Positions 40,826-49,019 of a stretch of 64,000 nt of DNA are shown here, piece after piece; the first letter of the stretch is position 1, and the number at the start of each line of letters is the position of its first letter. The position numbers and the translations under genes are program-made. The notes beneath the pieces were generated by a model that had not been told where the DNA came from, did not search any database, and saw only the letters and a program-made list of their open reading frames with translations. Origin of the DNA: Actinomycetota bacterium (lineage in GTDB: Bacteria; Actinomycetota; Acidimicrobiia; IMCC26256; PALSA-555); the NCBI GenBank assembly GCA_016870355.1, contig VGBR01000002.1, positions 275,320 to 339,319 on the forward strand, written 5' to 3'.

Positions 40826-42148
40826 GTGAGCGGGGAGACCGTCGCTGGCGATCGCTACTTCCAACCCGAGGTCGAGACGATGGCGCGGGCCGACCTCGAG
40901 GCGATCCAGGAGGCCAAGCTCCTCGACCTCCTGCCCTATGCCTACGAGCGCTCGGCGCTGATCAACGCAACGTGGACAGAAGCCGGCGTCCATCCCCGCG
41001 ACATCAAGTCGCTCGACGACTTCCGCGAGCGCGCCCCGTTCATCAGCAAAGACGCCATCCGCGTCTTCCGGGACGACAAGGGCGACCCGTACGGCGGTCT
41101 CCTCTGCTTCGACGAGTCCGAGCTCACGGCCATCACGTCCACGTCAGGCACAACCGGCGACCCCACGCTCGTTCCCGAGGTCTGGGGCGGTGAGCGTCGT
41201 GAGGACGCAACGCCCGCACTGGTCCGAGAGTTCTACGAGATCGGCACCCGACCCGGCGACTACTTCACCTGCATCCTCTTCACGTTCCGCGGCGCGTTCT
41301 TCGCGATGGTGCACAGCCTGGGTGCGGTCCCGGTCTTCCTCGACCATCACCCGGGCGAGCTCCGGCGCTTCGTCGAACTCTCCCTCGAGCTGCGCCCCAC
41401 CAACCTCTACAACTTCAGCAACGTGCTCATCAGCGAGCTTGCCCGCACCTGCGAAGAGATGAAGGTCGACCCGCGGGATGTGATGTCGAGCTACCACGGC
41501 ATCGTGCACGGTGGTGAGCCGCTAGGCACGCGGTCGCGCAAGCTGCTCGACGAGTGGGGGGTCGCCGGGTTCGAGCACACCGCGGTCGGTGACGCGGGTG
41601 CGGCCACCGAATGTCGCGAACACGACGGTTGTCACTTCTGGGAAGACTCGGTGATCGCCGAGCATCTCGATCCCGACAACAACGAGACGGTGGCCGACGG
41701 CACCCGCGGTGAGCTCGTCGTGACCGCGCTCGACAACCGCACGATGCCGCTCGTGCGCTTCCGTTCCGACGACCTGGTTGACCTCACGCGCGAACGGTGT
41801 GGGTGCGGGCGCACGCACGGTCGCATCAAGACCGCGGGTCGCAAGGGTGACGAAGTGGTCATCGACGGGCAGTCCGTGCTGCCGATGGACGTGTGGGAGG
41901 CGATCGAGCGCTTCGACGAGACCGCGATGGGTCTGTTCCAGATCATTCGCACCGGCCAGCAGATGGACGCGCTGCGGTTGCGCGTCGGTCACGATGGATC
42001 CACGAAACAACCCGACGAGCTGAGCGATCGCCTCATGGGTGCAGTCACCGAGGCCACCGGCGTGACGCCCGAGATCGAGCTCGTGCCGAACGACGACCTG
42101 TTGCGGCTGGGTCCGCCCCACAAGATCCCGCGGGTGGCGAAGAGATGA
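40826..42148 (+). CDS. Phenylacetate-CoA ligase-like adenylate-forming enzyme (PaaK family)
   Basis: A 440-residue PaaK-type ligase. The P-loop is ITSTSGTTGDPT near residue 107; FEHTAVGDAGAATEC corresponds to A5, LVRFRSDDLVDLTRERCGCGRTHGRI carries the family's ribose-binding Asp and Cys cluster, and the C-terminal domain begins at KTAGRKGDEVV. It should activate an aromatic or other carboxylic acid to its CoA ester. GTG start with TATTGT 7 nt upstream. The stop overlaps the next gene (ATGA). Confidence 0.88.
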   Translation: MSGETVAGDRYFQPEVETMARADLEAIQEAKLLDLLPYAYERSALINATWTEAGVHPRDIKSLDDFRERAPFISKDAIRVFRDDKGDPYGGLLCFDESELTAITSTSGTTGDPTLVPEVWGGERREDATPALVREFYEIGTRPGDYFTCILFTFRGAFFAMVHSLGAVPVFLDHHPGELRRFVELSLELRPTNLYNFSNVLISELARTCEEMKVDPRDVMSSYHGIVHGGEPLGTRSRKLLDEWGVAGFEHTAVGDAGAATECREHDGCHFWEDSVIAEHLDPDNNETVADGTRGELVVTALDNRTMPLVRFRSDDLVDLTRERCGCGRTHGRIKTAGRKGDEVVIDGQSVLPMDVWEAIERFDETAMGLFQIIRTGQQMDALRLRVGHDGSTKQPDELSDRLMGAVTEATGVTPEIELVPNDDLLRLGPPHKIPRVAKR

Positions 42149-42834
42149 CGGCCACGAGCACCACACCCATGACCGAGCTCTGGGGGGTCGGCTCGTTCGC
42201 GGTGGGTGATCGCATCCTCCCGTACCCGGTGTCGAAGGACGACCACAACCGCGACATCGGCTCGGCGATGAAGGCCGTGAGCTCGCTGGGGATCCACGAG
42301 CAGTCACGCGCCCTCGTCCTCTCGATGCTCTCGGAGGCTGCGCAGTACTGGCCCGTGCAGATCGGCCTGCTCATCACCAAGGCACAGTTCTCGTTGGCCG
42401 ACGCGAGCCGCTTCGACGCGTTCCGCACCGCAATGTTCCTGAAGGCGATGCACTACGACGTCGTCTTGGGGATCAACACCGACGTGCTCGACGGTCTCGA
42501 CGACCTCGGTCACTCGTACCCCGACGTGTTCGGGAAGTCGCCGGTGCTCGCGGCTCGCGCGGGCGCCTACGAGCGACTCCGAGACGCTGGGTTGTCGCCC
42601 CGCTGGTGGTTGCACGTCGGACCGACCGTCGCGGTTGAATGCGACCAGCTCGCCGGCGCCCACGTCGACGGCAACGAGTGGCAGCTCGATGTCGCAGACG
42701 GTGAGATCCTCCTGACCGCCCGCAACCCTCGTGCCGCGGTCGTCGACCGGCTCGCGACCGGTGTGCGCGGTGAGATCGTCACCGACGCGTGCGCGTGCGG
42801 ACGCGAAGACCCGCGAGTCGTGCCCCGTGACTGA
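42145..42834 (+). CDS. Protein of unknown function coupled to the PaaK-like ligase
   Basis: A 229-residue cytoplasmic protein starting in an ATGA overlap with the ligase. The middle is mostly helical (SRALVLSMLSEAAQYWPVQIGLLITKAQFSL cited as residues 53-83). The C-terminus, GEIVTDACACGREDPRV, resembles the Cys cluster of the PaaK-like ligase beside it (ERCGCGRTHGRI). I recognise no catalytic motif. The coupling suggests it is a partner or accessory subunit of the ligase or acts on its product. Confidence 0.7.
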   Translation: MTATSTTPMTELWGVGSFAVGDRILPYPVSKDDHNRDIGSAMKAVSSLGIHEQSRALVLSMLSEAAQYWPVQIGLLITKAQFSLADASRFDAFRTAMFLKAMHYDVVLGINTDVLDGLDDLGHSYPDVFGKSPVLAARAGAYERLRDAGLSPRWWLHVGPTVAVECDQLAGAHVDGNEWQLDVADGEILLTARNPRAAVVDRLATGVRGEIVTDACACGREDPRVVPRD

Positions 42835-42851
42835 CGCTGAGGCGAGCGACC

Positions 42852-42874
42852 GCGGCGCAGGTACCCTGCGCCGC
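42852..42874. promoter_or_regulatory. Perfect 10-bp palindrome overlapping a -10-like box
   Basis: GCGGCGCAGG (42852-42861), centre TAC, CCTGCGCCGC (42865-42874). A TACCCT (42862-42867) lies across its centre, about 57 nt before the synthetase start. It may be an operator covering a promoter, or a tight hairpin ending the upstream transcript. Confidence 0.5.
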
Positions 42875-42923
42875 AGCGAGCCGTGGCCCGAGCGGCCGGG
42901 CGCGTAGCGCCAGGAGCGAAAAG

Positions 42924-44465
42924 TTGGATCTGCTGCACTCGCTGACGCTGGGTGACCTATTGCGGGAGAACCGGCGTCGCTTCCCGCTCAAGAACGCGGT
43001 CGCGTGCGGCGGCGAGCGCTGGACGTTCCCCGAGATGGACGATCGAGTGAACCGGCTCGCGAACGCGCTCCTCGGCATCGGGTTCGAACCCGGTGATCGC
43101 GTGCTCTGGCTCGGGCAGAACTGCCATCGGCTCTTCGAGTGCCTCTTCGCCGTGGCGAAGATCGGCGGCATCGTGGTGCCCGCGAACTGGCGCCAGACCG
43201 CGCCTGAGCTGGCGTTCCAGATCGACGACGTCGACGCGCGCGTCGTGTTCTGGCAGGACGAGGAGATCGGCGATGCCGTGCGCGACGCGCGGGCGGCCGC
43301 CACGTCGGACACGTTGTGGCTCCAACACGACGCGACGGGTGGTGACACCTACGAGTCGTTCGTGGCGGCGGGCGCGGCCACGGATCCTGACGTCGACGTC
43401 GATCCGATGTCTGCCGTGCTTGCGATCTACACCGCAGCGTTTGGTGGTCGTCCCAACGGCGCGCTGCTGAGCCACCTCGGCTTCATCATGGAGAACCTCC
43501 AGGTCGCGCTCCTCCAACGGCTCGACGCCGACGCCATCTACCTCAACTCCGGGCCGCTGTTCCACGTCGGCAGCTTCATGACCACGATGGCAACGTTCCA
43601 ACAGGGCGGCACCAACGTGTTCATGCCACGGTTCGACGCCGAGGAGTTCTGCCGGATCGTCGACGCGGAGCGCTGCACCACCGGCTACGTGGTCGGCAAC
43701 ATCATGGATCGTGTCGTCGACGCCAACCGCGACGGCAAGTACGACCTCACGAGCATGCGACTGCCAGGCACGCCGGAGTGGAACAAGATGGTGAACGCCG
43801 AAGTGACGCCTTGGAGCCGCAACGCCGGTGGCTACGGGCAGACCGAAGTGAACGGTCTCGTCACGTTTCGCGGCATCGGTGGCGGCCACGAGGGCACGCA
43901 CGGACGCACACTTCCTGTCGCGCAGCTGCGGATCGTCGACGAGAACGACGAGGAGCTCCTGCCGGGTGAGGTGGGGGAGATCGTCGTCCGGGGGCCCACC
44001 GCCATGGTGGGCTACCTGCACCGCCCGGAGGTGAACTCGCATCGGCAGCGAGGTGGGTGGCACCACACGTTCGACCTCGGTCGCCGTGAGGGCGACGGTT
44101 CGATCACCTTCATCGGTCCGATGACGACCATGATCAAGTCCGGCGTGGAGAACATCTATCCCGCCGAAGTGGAAGCCGCGATCGCGCGCCATCCCGGCGT
44201 GGCGGAGGTGTGCGTCATTGGCGTGCCGGACCCTGTGTGGGATCAGAGCGTCAAGGCGATCGTCGTGCGCGCACCTGATCGCGAGGTCACCGAGGACGAG
44301 ATCATCGTGCACTGCAAGCGCAACATCGCGTCGTACAAGAAGCCGAAGTCCGTCGAGTTCACCGACGCGCTGCCGCGTGACGCGAACGGGATGATTGACC
44401 GCGACGCGGTTGATGAAGCCTTCGGCGGCGGCGGCTATCCGGGACCAAAGCGCACACGCGGGTAA
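42924..44465 (+). CDS. Acyl-CoA synthetase-like protein with degenerate catalytic motifs
   Basis: A 513-residue ANL-superfamily protein with normal overall architecture. The usual P-loop (TSGTTGxPKG) reads IYTAAFGGRPNGALLSH, replacing the Thr/Ser-rich loop and the Lys by Asn. The C-terminal catalytic-lysine motif (GK) reads LPRDANGMIDRDAV, with Met where Lys is expected. A5 (GGYGQTEVNGLV) and A8 (IKSGVENIYPAEVEAA) are conserved. It may be a specialised or non-adenylating member. TTG start with AGGAG 7 nt upstream. Confidence 0.85.
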   Translation: MDLLHSLTLGDLLRENRRRFPLKNAVACGGERWTFPEMDDRVNRLANALLGIGFEPGDRVLWLGQNCHRLFECLFAVAKIGGIVVPANWRQTAPELAFQIDDVDARVVFWQDEEIGDAVRDARAAATSDTLWLQHDATGGDTYESFVAAGAATDPDVDVDPMSAVLAIYTAAFGGRPNGALLSHLGFIMENLQVALLQRLDADAIYLNSGPLFHVGSFMTTMATFQQGGTNVFMPRFDAEEFCRIVDAERCTTGYVVGNIMDRVVDANRDGKYDLTSMRLPGTPEWNKMVNAEVTPWSRNAGGYGQTEVNGLVTFRGIGGGHEGTHGRTLPVAQLRIVDENDEELLPGEVGEIVVRGPTAMVGYLHRPEVNSHRQRGGWHHTFDLGRREGDGSITFIGPMTTMIKSGVENIYPAEVEAAIARHPGVAEVCVIGVPDPVWDQSVKAIVVRAPDREVTEDEIIVHCKRNIASYKKPKSVEFTDALPRDANGMIDRDAVDEAFGGGGYPGPKRTRG

Positions 44466-44487
44466 CGGCGGTACATCGGGGCCCGAG

Positions 44488-44493
44488 TATCGT
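44488..44493 (+). promoter_or_regulatory. Candidate leaderless -10 (TATCGT)
   Basis: TATCGT ends 8 nt before the GTG at 44502 of the glycosyltransferase fusion gene; no ribosome site lies between. Confidence 0.45.
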
Positions 44494-44501
44494 GGAGCGC
44501 C

Positions 44502-46754
44502 GTGGGACGGCCTCTCTCGATCGTCGTCGTCGCGTACGACATCGAGCGTGAGCTCCCACGCACGCTCCGCTCGCTCTCGGCCTCGTACCAGCGCGATATC
44601 GATGCGGCCGACTACCAAGTGATCGTTGTCGACAATGGGTCACCCACGCCCGTCGACGCATCCGTCTTCGCCGATCTCGACGGCGAGTTCCGATTGATCC
44701 GCATCGACGACGCATCACCGTCACCGGCGGCGGCCGTCAACCGAGGGATCCACGAGGCGACCGGGGACCTCGTGGGTGTCATGGTCGACGGCGCCCGGCT
44801 TGCCAGCCCCGGCCTGCTCCACTTCGCGCGCGTGGGAAGCGAGACGCGCGACCGGACCGGTGTCGTGGCGTTGGGCTGGTACCTCGGGTTCGACTACCAG
44901 CGCTACGCAATCGACGCGGGATGGACGAAGGCCGATGAGGACCGACTGCTCGAGTCGATCGACTGGCCGAAGGACGGGTATCGGCTGTTCGAGATCTCGA
45001 CCATGGACGAGTCGTCGACGTACGGCTGGTTCTTCGGTGTGTTCGAGAGCAACTGCCTGTTCCTGCCGGCCGCGTTGTGGTCGGAGCTGGGCGGATTCGA
45101 CGAGGCATTCGCCGAGCCGGGTGGTGGGTTGGTCAACCACGACGCGCTGCGGCGGGCGACCGAGCTCGGCGATGTGAGCTGGGCGTTCCTCCTCGGCGAG
45201 GGCACCTTCCATCAGCTCCATGGCGGGGTGGCGACCAACGTGACACCCGATGAGATCGAGGCGCGGGTCGGACGGTGGCGTGATCAGTACGCGGCGATGC
45301 GTGGCCGCACCGCGGACGGGATCGTGTTCGACGACCCGATCTTCATCGGCAGGCTCCCCGACGCCCTGTGGCCCGGATACGCCCACTCGATCAACACGAT
45401 CTTGCACGCCACGGGACGACTCGAAGACGCATTGCCGCCCGCGATTGAGCTCCCGCGGCCCGAGTCCGCTCCGAACGCGATGGGCAAGGAGTGGATTGCA
45501 TTAGCGGCCAAGGCTGCTCGCGGAGGTCGCGAGGCCGAGGCGCTCGAGTTCGCGCGTCGAGCCCGGATGACCGCTCCAACCGCCGCCGATCTGGGCCCGT
45601 TGCTCTCGACGTTTGCCACTGGCAAGCAGATCAAGGACATCACATTGGCGCGCCAAGTGCAGTTCTATCTCGACGCGGGCGAAGCGTGCATGCGCGCCGG
45701 CGAGTACGAAGACGCCGAGCAGCACCTGCGTGAGGCGCTGCGACTCAACCCGGGCAACATGCATGCCTACGACGTGTTGAGTCGCGTCGTGATGCGCGGT
45801 CCCGACTACTACGAGCGACTCGAGCAGGTGCACGAGCTGCTGAACCCAGCGAGCTACCTCGAGATCGGCGTGAAGTTCGGCACCTCGCTCGCCGGAGCCC
45901 GTCCTCCGACGATTGCAGTGGCAGTCGACCCGGACCCGCGAGTTCGCGAGCCGATCCAGATCGGGTGCCACCTGTACCGGGAGACGTCGACGGAGTTCTT
46001 CGAACGTCGCGACGTCCGCGCCCTCTTCGGCGGTCTCGGCCCGGAGCTGGTGTTCATCGACGGACTCCATGAGTTTCCGACCGCACTCGAAGACTTCTGG
46101 CACGTCGAGGCGATCGCCGACCCAGGCACGATCGTCGTGCTGCACGACGTGATCCCCTTCGATGAGGTCACGCAGCGGCGCGAGCAGGTCTACGAGTTCT
46201 ACACCGGTGATGGATGGAAGCTGTTGCACTGCCTCGCGGATGTGCGTCCCGACCTGTCGTGGTTCACCGTGCGCACGCCACCGAGTGGACTGACGTTCGT
46301 GACCGGGTTCGACTCCGGCTCGACGATCTTGCGCGAGCAGCACGACAAGCTGGTCGATCGTTTCGGTGACCTGCCGTTCGAGGAGTCCCGCGACGTTCCC
46401 GGCGTCGTGCTCGACAACGATTGGGATGCGATCAGCCAACAGCTGCTCGCGTGGCAACGGCAGCAACCCGCGGATGCGAGGGTCGGCCCCGATTCGCGCG
46501 AGTGCGCGTTCGGTGAAGCCGCGGATCGAGACCTCAGCCAGCGGGTGCGCGAGCTGGAGCAGCTCACGGCCGGCCTCCGCAAGGACTTGGCCCAGGCAAG
46601 GCGCGCGGCTACGCAGCAGGCCGACCTCGTGTGGCTCGCCGATCCCGAGAGTGCCGCCGCCGAGCTCCAGCGCCTCCAGCGCACGAAGCTCTACCGATGG
46701 ACCCGCCCGCTCCGGGGCGCGTACGCGCGGCTCCGTGGTCGACGGACGAGCTGA
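44502..46754 (+). CDS. GT2 glycosyltransferase - TPR - methyltransferase fusion
   Basis: A 750-residue multidomain protein. Residues 1-~280 are a GT-A (family 2) domain: LSIVVVAYDIERELPRTLRS, VIVVDNGSPTPVD and MVDGARLASPG in place of a classic DxD. Residues ~330-440 contain TPR-like helices (AGEYEDAEQHLREALRLNPGN). Residues ~445-620 are a SAM-dependent Methyltransf_24-type domain (YLEIGVKFGTSLAGARP, ELVFIDGLHEFPTALEDFW, TIVVLHDVIPFDEV). Residues ~676-710 form a coiled coil, and the end is basic. It would add and methylate sugars during glycan assembly; the substrates are unknown. Confidence 0.85.
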   Translation: MGRPLSIVVVAYDIERELPRTLRSLSASYQRDIDAADYQVIVVDNGSPTPVDASVFADLDGEFRLIRIDDASPSPAAAVNRGIHEATGDLVGVMVDGARLASPGLLHFARVGSETRDRTGVVALGWYLGFDYQRYAIDAGWTKADEDRLLESIDWPKDGYRLFEISTMDESSTYGWFFGVFESNCLFLPAALWSELGGFDEAFAEPGGGLVNHDALRRATELGDVSWAFLLGEGTFHQLHGGVATNVTPDEIEARVGRWRDQYAAMRGRTADGIVFDDPIFIGRLPDALWPGYAHSINTILHATGRLEDALPPAIELPRPESAPNAMGKEWIALAAKAARGGREAEALEFARRARMTAPTAADLGPLLSTFATGKQIKDITLARQVQFYLDAGEACMRAGEYEDAEQHLREALRLNPGNMHAYDVLSRVVMRGPDYYERLEQVHELLNPASYLEIGVKFGTSLAGARPPTIAVAVDPDPRVREPIQIGCHLYRETSTEFFERRDVRALFGGLGPELVFIDGLHEFPTALEDFWHVEAIADPGTIVVLHDVIPFDEVTQRREQVYEFYTGDGWKLLHCLADVRPDLSWFTVRTPPSGLTFVTGFDSGSTILREQHDKLVDRFGDLPFEESRDVPGVVLDNDWDAISQQLLAWQRQQPADARVGPDSRECAFGEAADRDLSQRVRELEQLTAGLRKDLAQARRAATQQADLVWLADPESAAAELQRLQRTKLYRWTRPLRGAYARLRGRRTS

Positions 46755-46804
46755 TGTGATGCCAACCTGACGGCCCCACGGTCGACCAGCTTCGTCAGCG
46801 CTAC

Positions 46805-47593
46805 TTGACGCTCCTGAAGCGCGCCGTGACCCACACGATCTACACCCCGCACGACTCGCGACCTGCCGATGACTATCCGGATCCCGAGGAGATCCACCGT
46901 TCGGTCGCCGAGCAGGTGGCCAGCGGCGAGCTCGACCTGTCCGACCAGGACAGCCTGCGCCGGCAGCGCGAGATCGGGCGCGACTGGCCTCAGTTCGGGC
47001 AGACCATGATCGGGATCGAACGGCTCGACAACATCCAGCGTTGCTACGAGCAGGTTCGGGCCGACGGTGTCCCTGGGGATCTCATCGAAACCGGGGTCTG
47101 GCGGGGCGGCGCCGCCATCTTCATGCGCGGCCTGCTCGAGGCCTTCGGTGACCGTGACCGGACGGTGTTCGGTGCCGATTCGTTCCACGGGCTCCCGCCT
47201 CCTGACGAGAAGTCCTACCCCGCAGACGAGGGCGATCGCCTCCACACGCTCGATGCCCTGGTCGTGTCGCGCGCCGAGGTGGAGAACAACTTCCTGCTCT
47301 ACGGATTGCTCGACGACCAGGTCGTCCTGCTCGAGGGCTGGTTCAAGGACACGCTCCCGACGCTTACGGATCGCACGTGGTCGATCGTTCGGCTCGACGG
47401 CGACATGTACGAGTCAACGACCGACGCACTCACGCACCTCTACCCGCAGCTGGCGGTCGGCGGGTTCCTCATCGTCGACGACTTCGCGCTCCCCGCATGC
47501 CGCAAGGCAGTCGAGGACTACCGCGCAGCGAACGGCATCGATGAACCGATCGAAGAGGTGGACTGGAGCGGTGTCTTCTGGAGGCGCCGGTAG
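46805..47593 (+). CDS. TylF/MycF-like sugar O-methyltransferase
   Basis: A 262-residue SAM- and metal-dependent macrocin-O-methyltransferase-family protein. DLIETGVWRGGAAIFMRGLL (SAM loop), FGADSFHGLPPPD, VRLDGDMYESTTDAL (metal-binding DGD) and LIVDDFALPACRKAVEDY are diagnostic. The TTG start at 46805 has no ribosome site, and family-like codons (VDQLRQRYLTLLKR) continue upstream in frame without a start. An ATG at 46759 would join that frame if one base were removed near 46768, so the 5' end may be frameshifted. It probably methylates a glycan sugar. Confidence 0.88.
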   Translation: MTLLKRAVTHTIYTPHDSRPADDYPDPEEIHRSVAEQVASGELDLSDQDSLRRQREIGRDWPQFGQTMIGIERLDNIQRCYEQVRADGVPGDLIETGVWRGGAAIFMRGLLEAFGDRDRTVFGADSFHGLPPPDEKSYPADEGDRLHTLDALVVSRAEVENNFLLYGLLDDQVVLLEGWFKDTLPTLTDRTWSIVRLDGDMYESTTDALTHLYPQLAVGGFLIVDDFALPACRKAVEDYRAANGIDEPIEEVDWSGVFWRRR

Positions 47594-47614
47594 TCGGCCC
47601 GCGCAACCAGCGTG

Positions 47615-48625
47615 CTAGTAGGCGATCGGGATCTGGTCGTGGGGATAACTCGATGGCGCCGCGAACCACGCTTCGATCGCGTAGCGGTCCTTGGTCATGC
47701 TGGGCTCGATCGCCGTACGGTGCAACAGCAGATGATCGAAGATGAGCGCGTCACCCGGCGCGAAGACCGGTCGGACGACGTTGTTGCCGGCGACTCTCTC
47801 GACCATCCCATGGCCGACGCTCCAGTCGAAGTGGGCACCATCCGTGCCTGTGGTGGCGATCTCGTCGAACCGTCGTGGCACCACATCGAGGCCCGGCGCG
47901 TCCTGCCCACAGTCCGAAAGGGACAGCCACACATCCACGCTGCGCACGTCCACGCCCATGAACGCTCCATCCTGGTGCCAGTCAGGACCGCGCACCGGAT
48001 CCCAGTCCGGGTGGGGGCGTTCCCGGGTAGACACCCGTCGCATGGTCAGCTTGCGGGCCAGGATCACCGGCTGTTCACCGAAGTACTCGGCGATCAATGC
48101 ACCGAGTCCTACGCCCTCGAACGCCTCGACGATCTCGTAGAACGCCGGCGGGGAGTCGACGGCCAGCACGCCGCCGGCGTCCCGGACGAACGTCCGTTGA
48201 GCAAGGGGTGGCACCGCCGTGGTGGTCTTTGCTGACGCGTCGTAGCCCGTGAACGCGTGATCGATGCTCTCGACGAGTGAGCGCACCGTTGCCGCATCGA
48301 CGAGCCCGCGGACGAGCAGGCAGCCATGGCCGAGGATCCCGGCGCGCAGCGCCGTGACCGAAAGCTCGCGTGCGGCGATCTCTGGTATCCCGACCGTGTT
48401 GGCGAAGACATCCTCGATCGGTGGCGGCCATGATTCGGAGCGGGCGGAATCATCGAGGTGAGTAATGGCCGAGGAGCGCAACTCGATCAGACGACGATCA
48501 ACGACATCGCTGCGCGCATGCCGGTTCACCTTCGTGAGCTCGTCGATCGCCCCGCGGTGGTCGCCGCGCGCTTCGAGTGCCTCGGCCAACTTGCATGCTC
48601 GCGTGATCGCGTGGGATCGACGCAT
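47615..48625 (-). CDS. PhyH-family Fe(II)/2-oxoglutarate dioxygenase with TPR-like N-terminus (copy 1)
   Basis: A 336-residue phytanoyl-CoA-dioxygenase-fold protein. H217-x-D219 in DWHQDGAFMG and H302 in FDHLLLHRT are the iron ligands, and R314 (KDRYAIEAWF) is well placed for 2-oxoglutarate. Residues 1-50 form a TPR-like helical hairpin (ACKLAEALEARGDHRGAIDEL). It hydroxylates an unknown substrate with O2 and 2-oxoglutarate. A leaderless TATCCT precedes the ATG. A paralogue with the same layout is at 58432. It is convergent with the TylF-like gene. Confidence 0.88.
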   Translation of the reverse strand: MRRSHAITRACKLAEALEARGDHRGAIDELTKVNRHARSDVVDRRLIELRSSAITHLDDSARSESWPPPIEDVFANTVGIPEIAARELSVTALRAGILGHGCLLVRGLVDAATVRSLVESIDHAFTGYDASAKTTTAVPPLAQRTFVRDAGGVLAVDSPPAFYEIVEAFEGVGLGALIAEYFGEQPVILARKLTMRRVSTRERPHPDWDPVRGPDWHQDGAFMGVDVRSVDVWLSLSDCGQDAPGLDVVPRRFDEIATTGTDGAHFDWSVGHGMVERVAGNNVVRPVFAPGDALIFDHLLLHRTAIEPSMTKDRYAIEAWFAAPSSYPHDQIPIAY

Positions 48626-48631
48626 TCCCGG

Positions 48632-48637
48632 AGGATA
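48632..48637 (-). promoter_or_regulatory. Candidate leaderless -10 (TATCCT) for PhyH copy 1
   Basis: TATCCT on the minus strand ends 6 nt before the ATG at 48625. Confidence 0.45.
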
Positions 48638-48641
48638 GTGG

Positions 48642-49019
48642 TCAATCCGAACCACAGATGTTGCGTTCGATCTCTCGCGTCGGTGGAAGGCTGAACCGCG
48701 GTGTCAACGCGCCGGTGCGGAGCAGGTCCTGGAGCAGCTCGACTGTGATCTGGGGCGAGAGTCTTGGGGTGCTGAGTGTTCGGCTTCGGCTCCCGGCCGT
48801 TGTCACAACCGCGGGTGAGCACGTCGACCGCGCGTGCGACGTCGACCTGGGCCGCGACTGCCCACTCCTCGTTGAGCTGGCGCGCTGGCCGGAGCGAGCC
48901 GAGGTTCAGCACGTCGTAACGCTCGGCGATCACCGCACCGAGAGCGACCGTGTAGCGCTCACCACCTCCCAGCACGGGGAAGTCGCGGTTGAAGATGAGA
49001 CACGACGGGCGGCGCTGAG
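48642..49019 (-). pseudogene. Decayed C-terminal remnant of the membrane-protein family at 49020/50467
   Basis: The minus strand reads YTVALGAVIAERYDVLNLGS then LNEEWAVAAQVDVARAVDV and GCDNGREP, then after a +1 shift LSPQITVELLQDLLRTGAL and ends NICGSD at 48642. Both halves align with the C-termini of the two genes upstream (NLGALNEGRDFNEGW; LSPQLSVRLLRALLDEGS; INPQITVALIQRLLTEGS). No N-terminal membrane segments remain. It is a third family copy reduced to a fragment with at least one frameshift. Confidence 0.7.
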
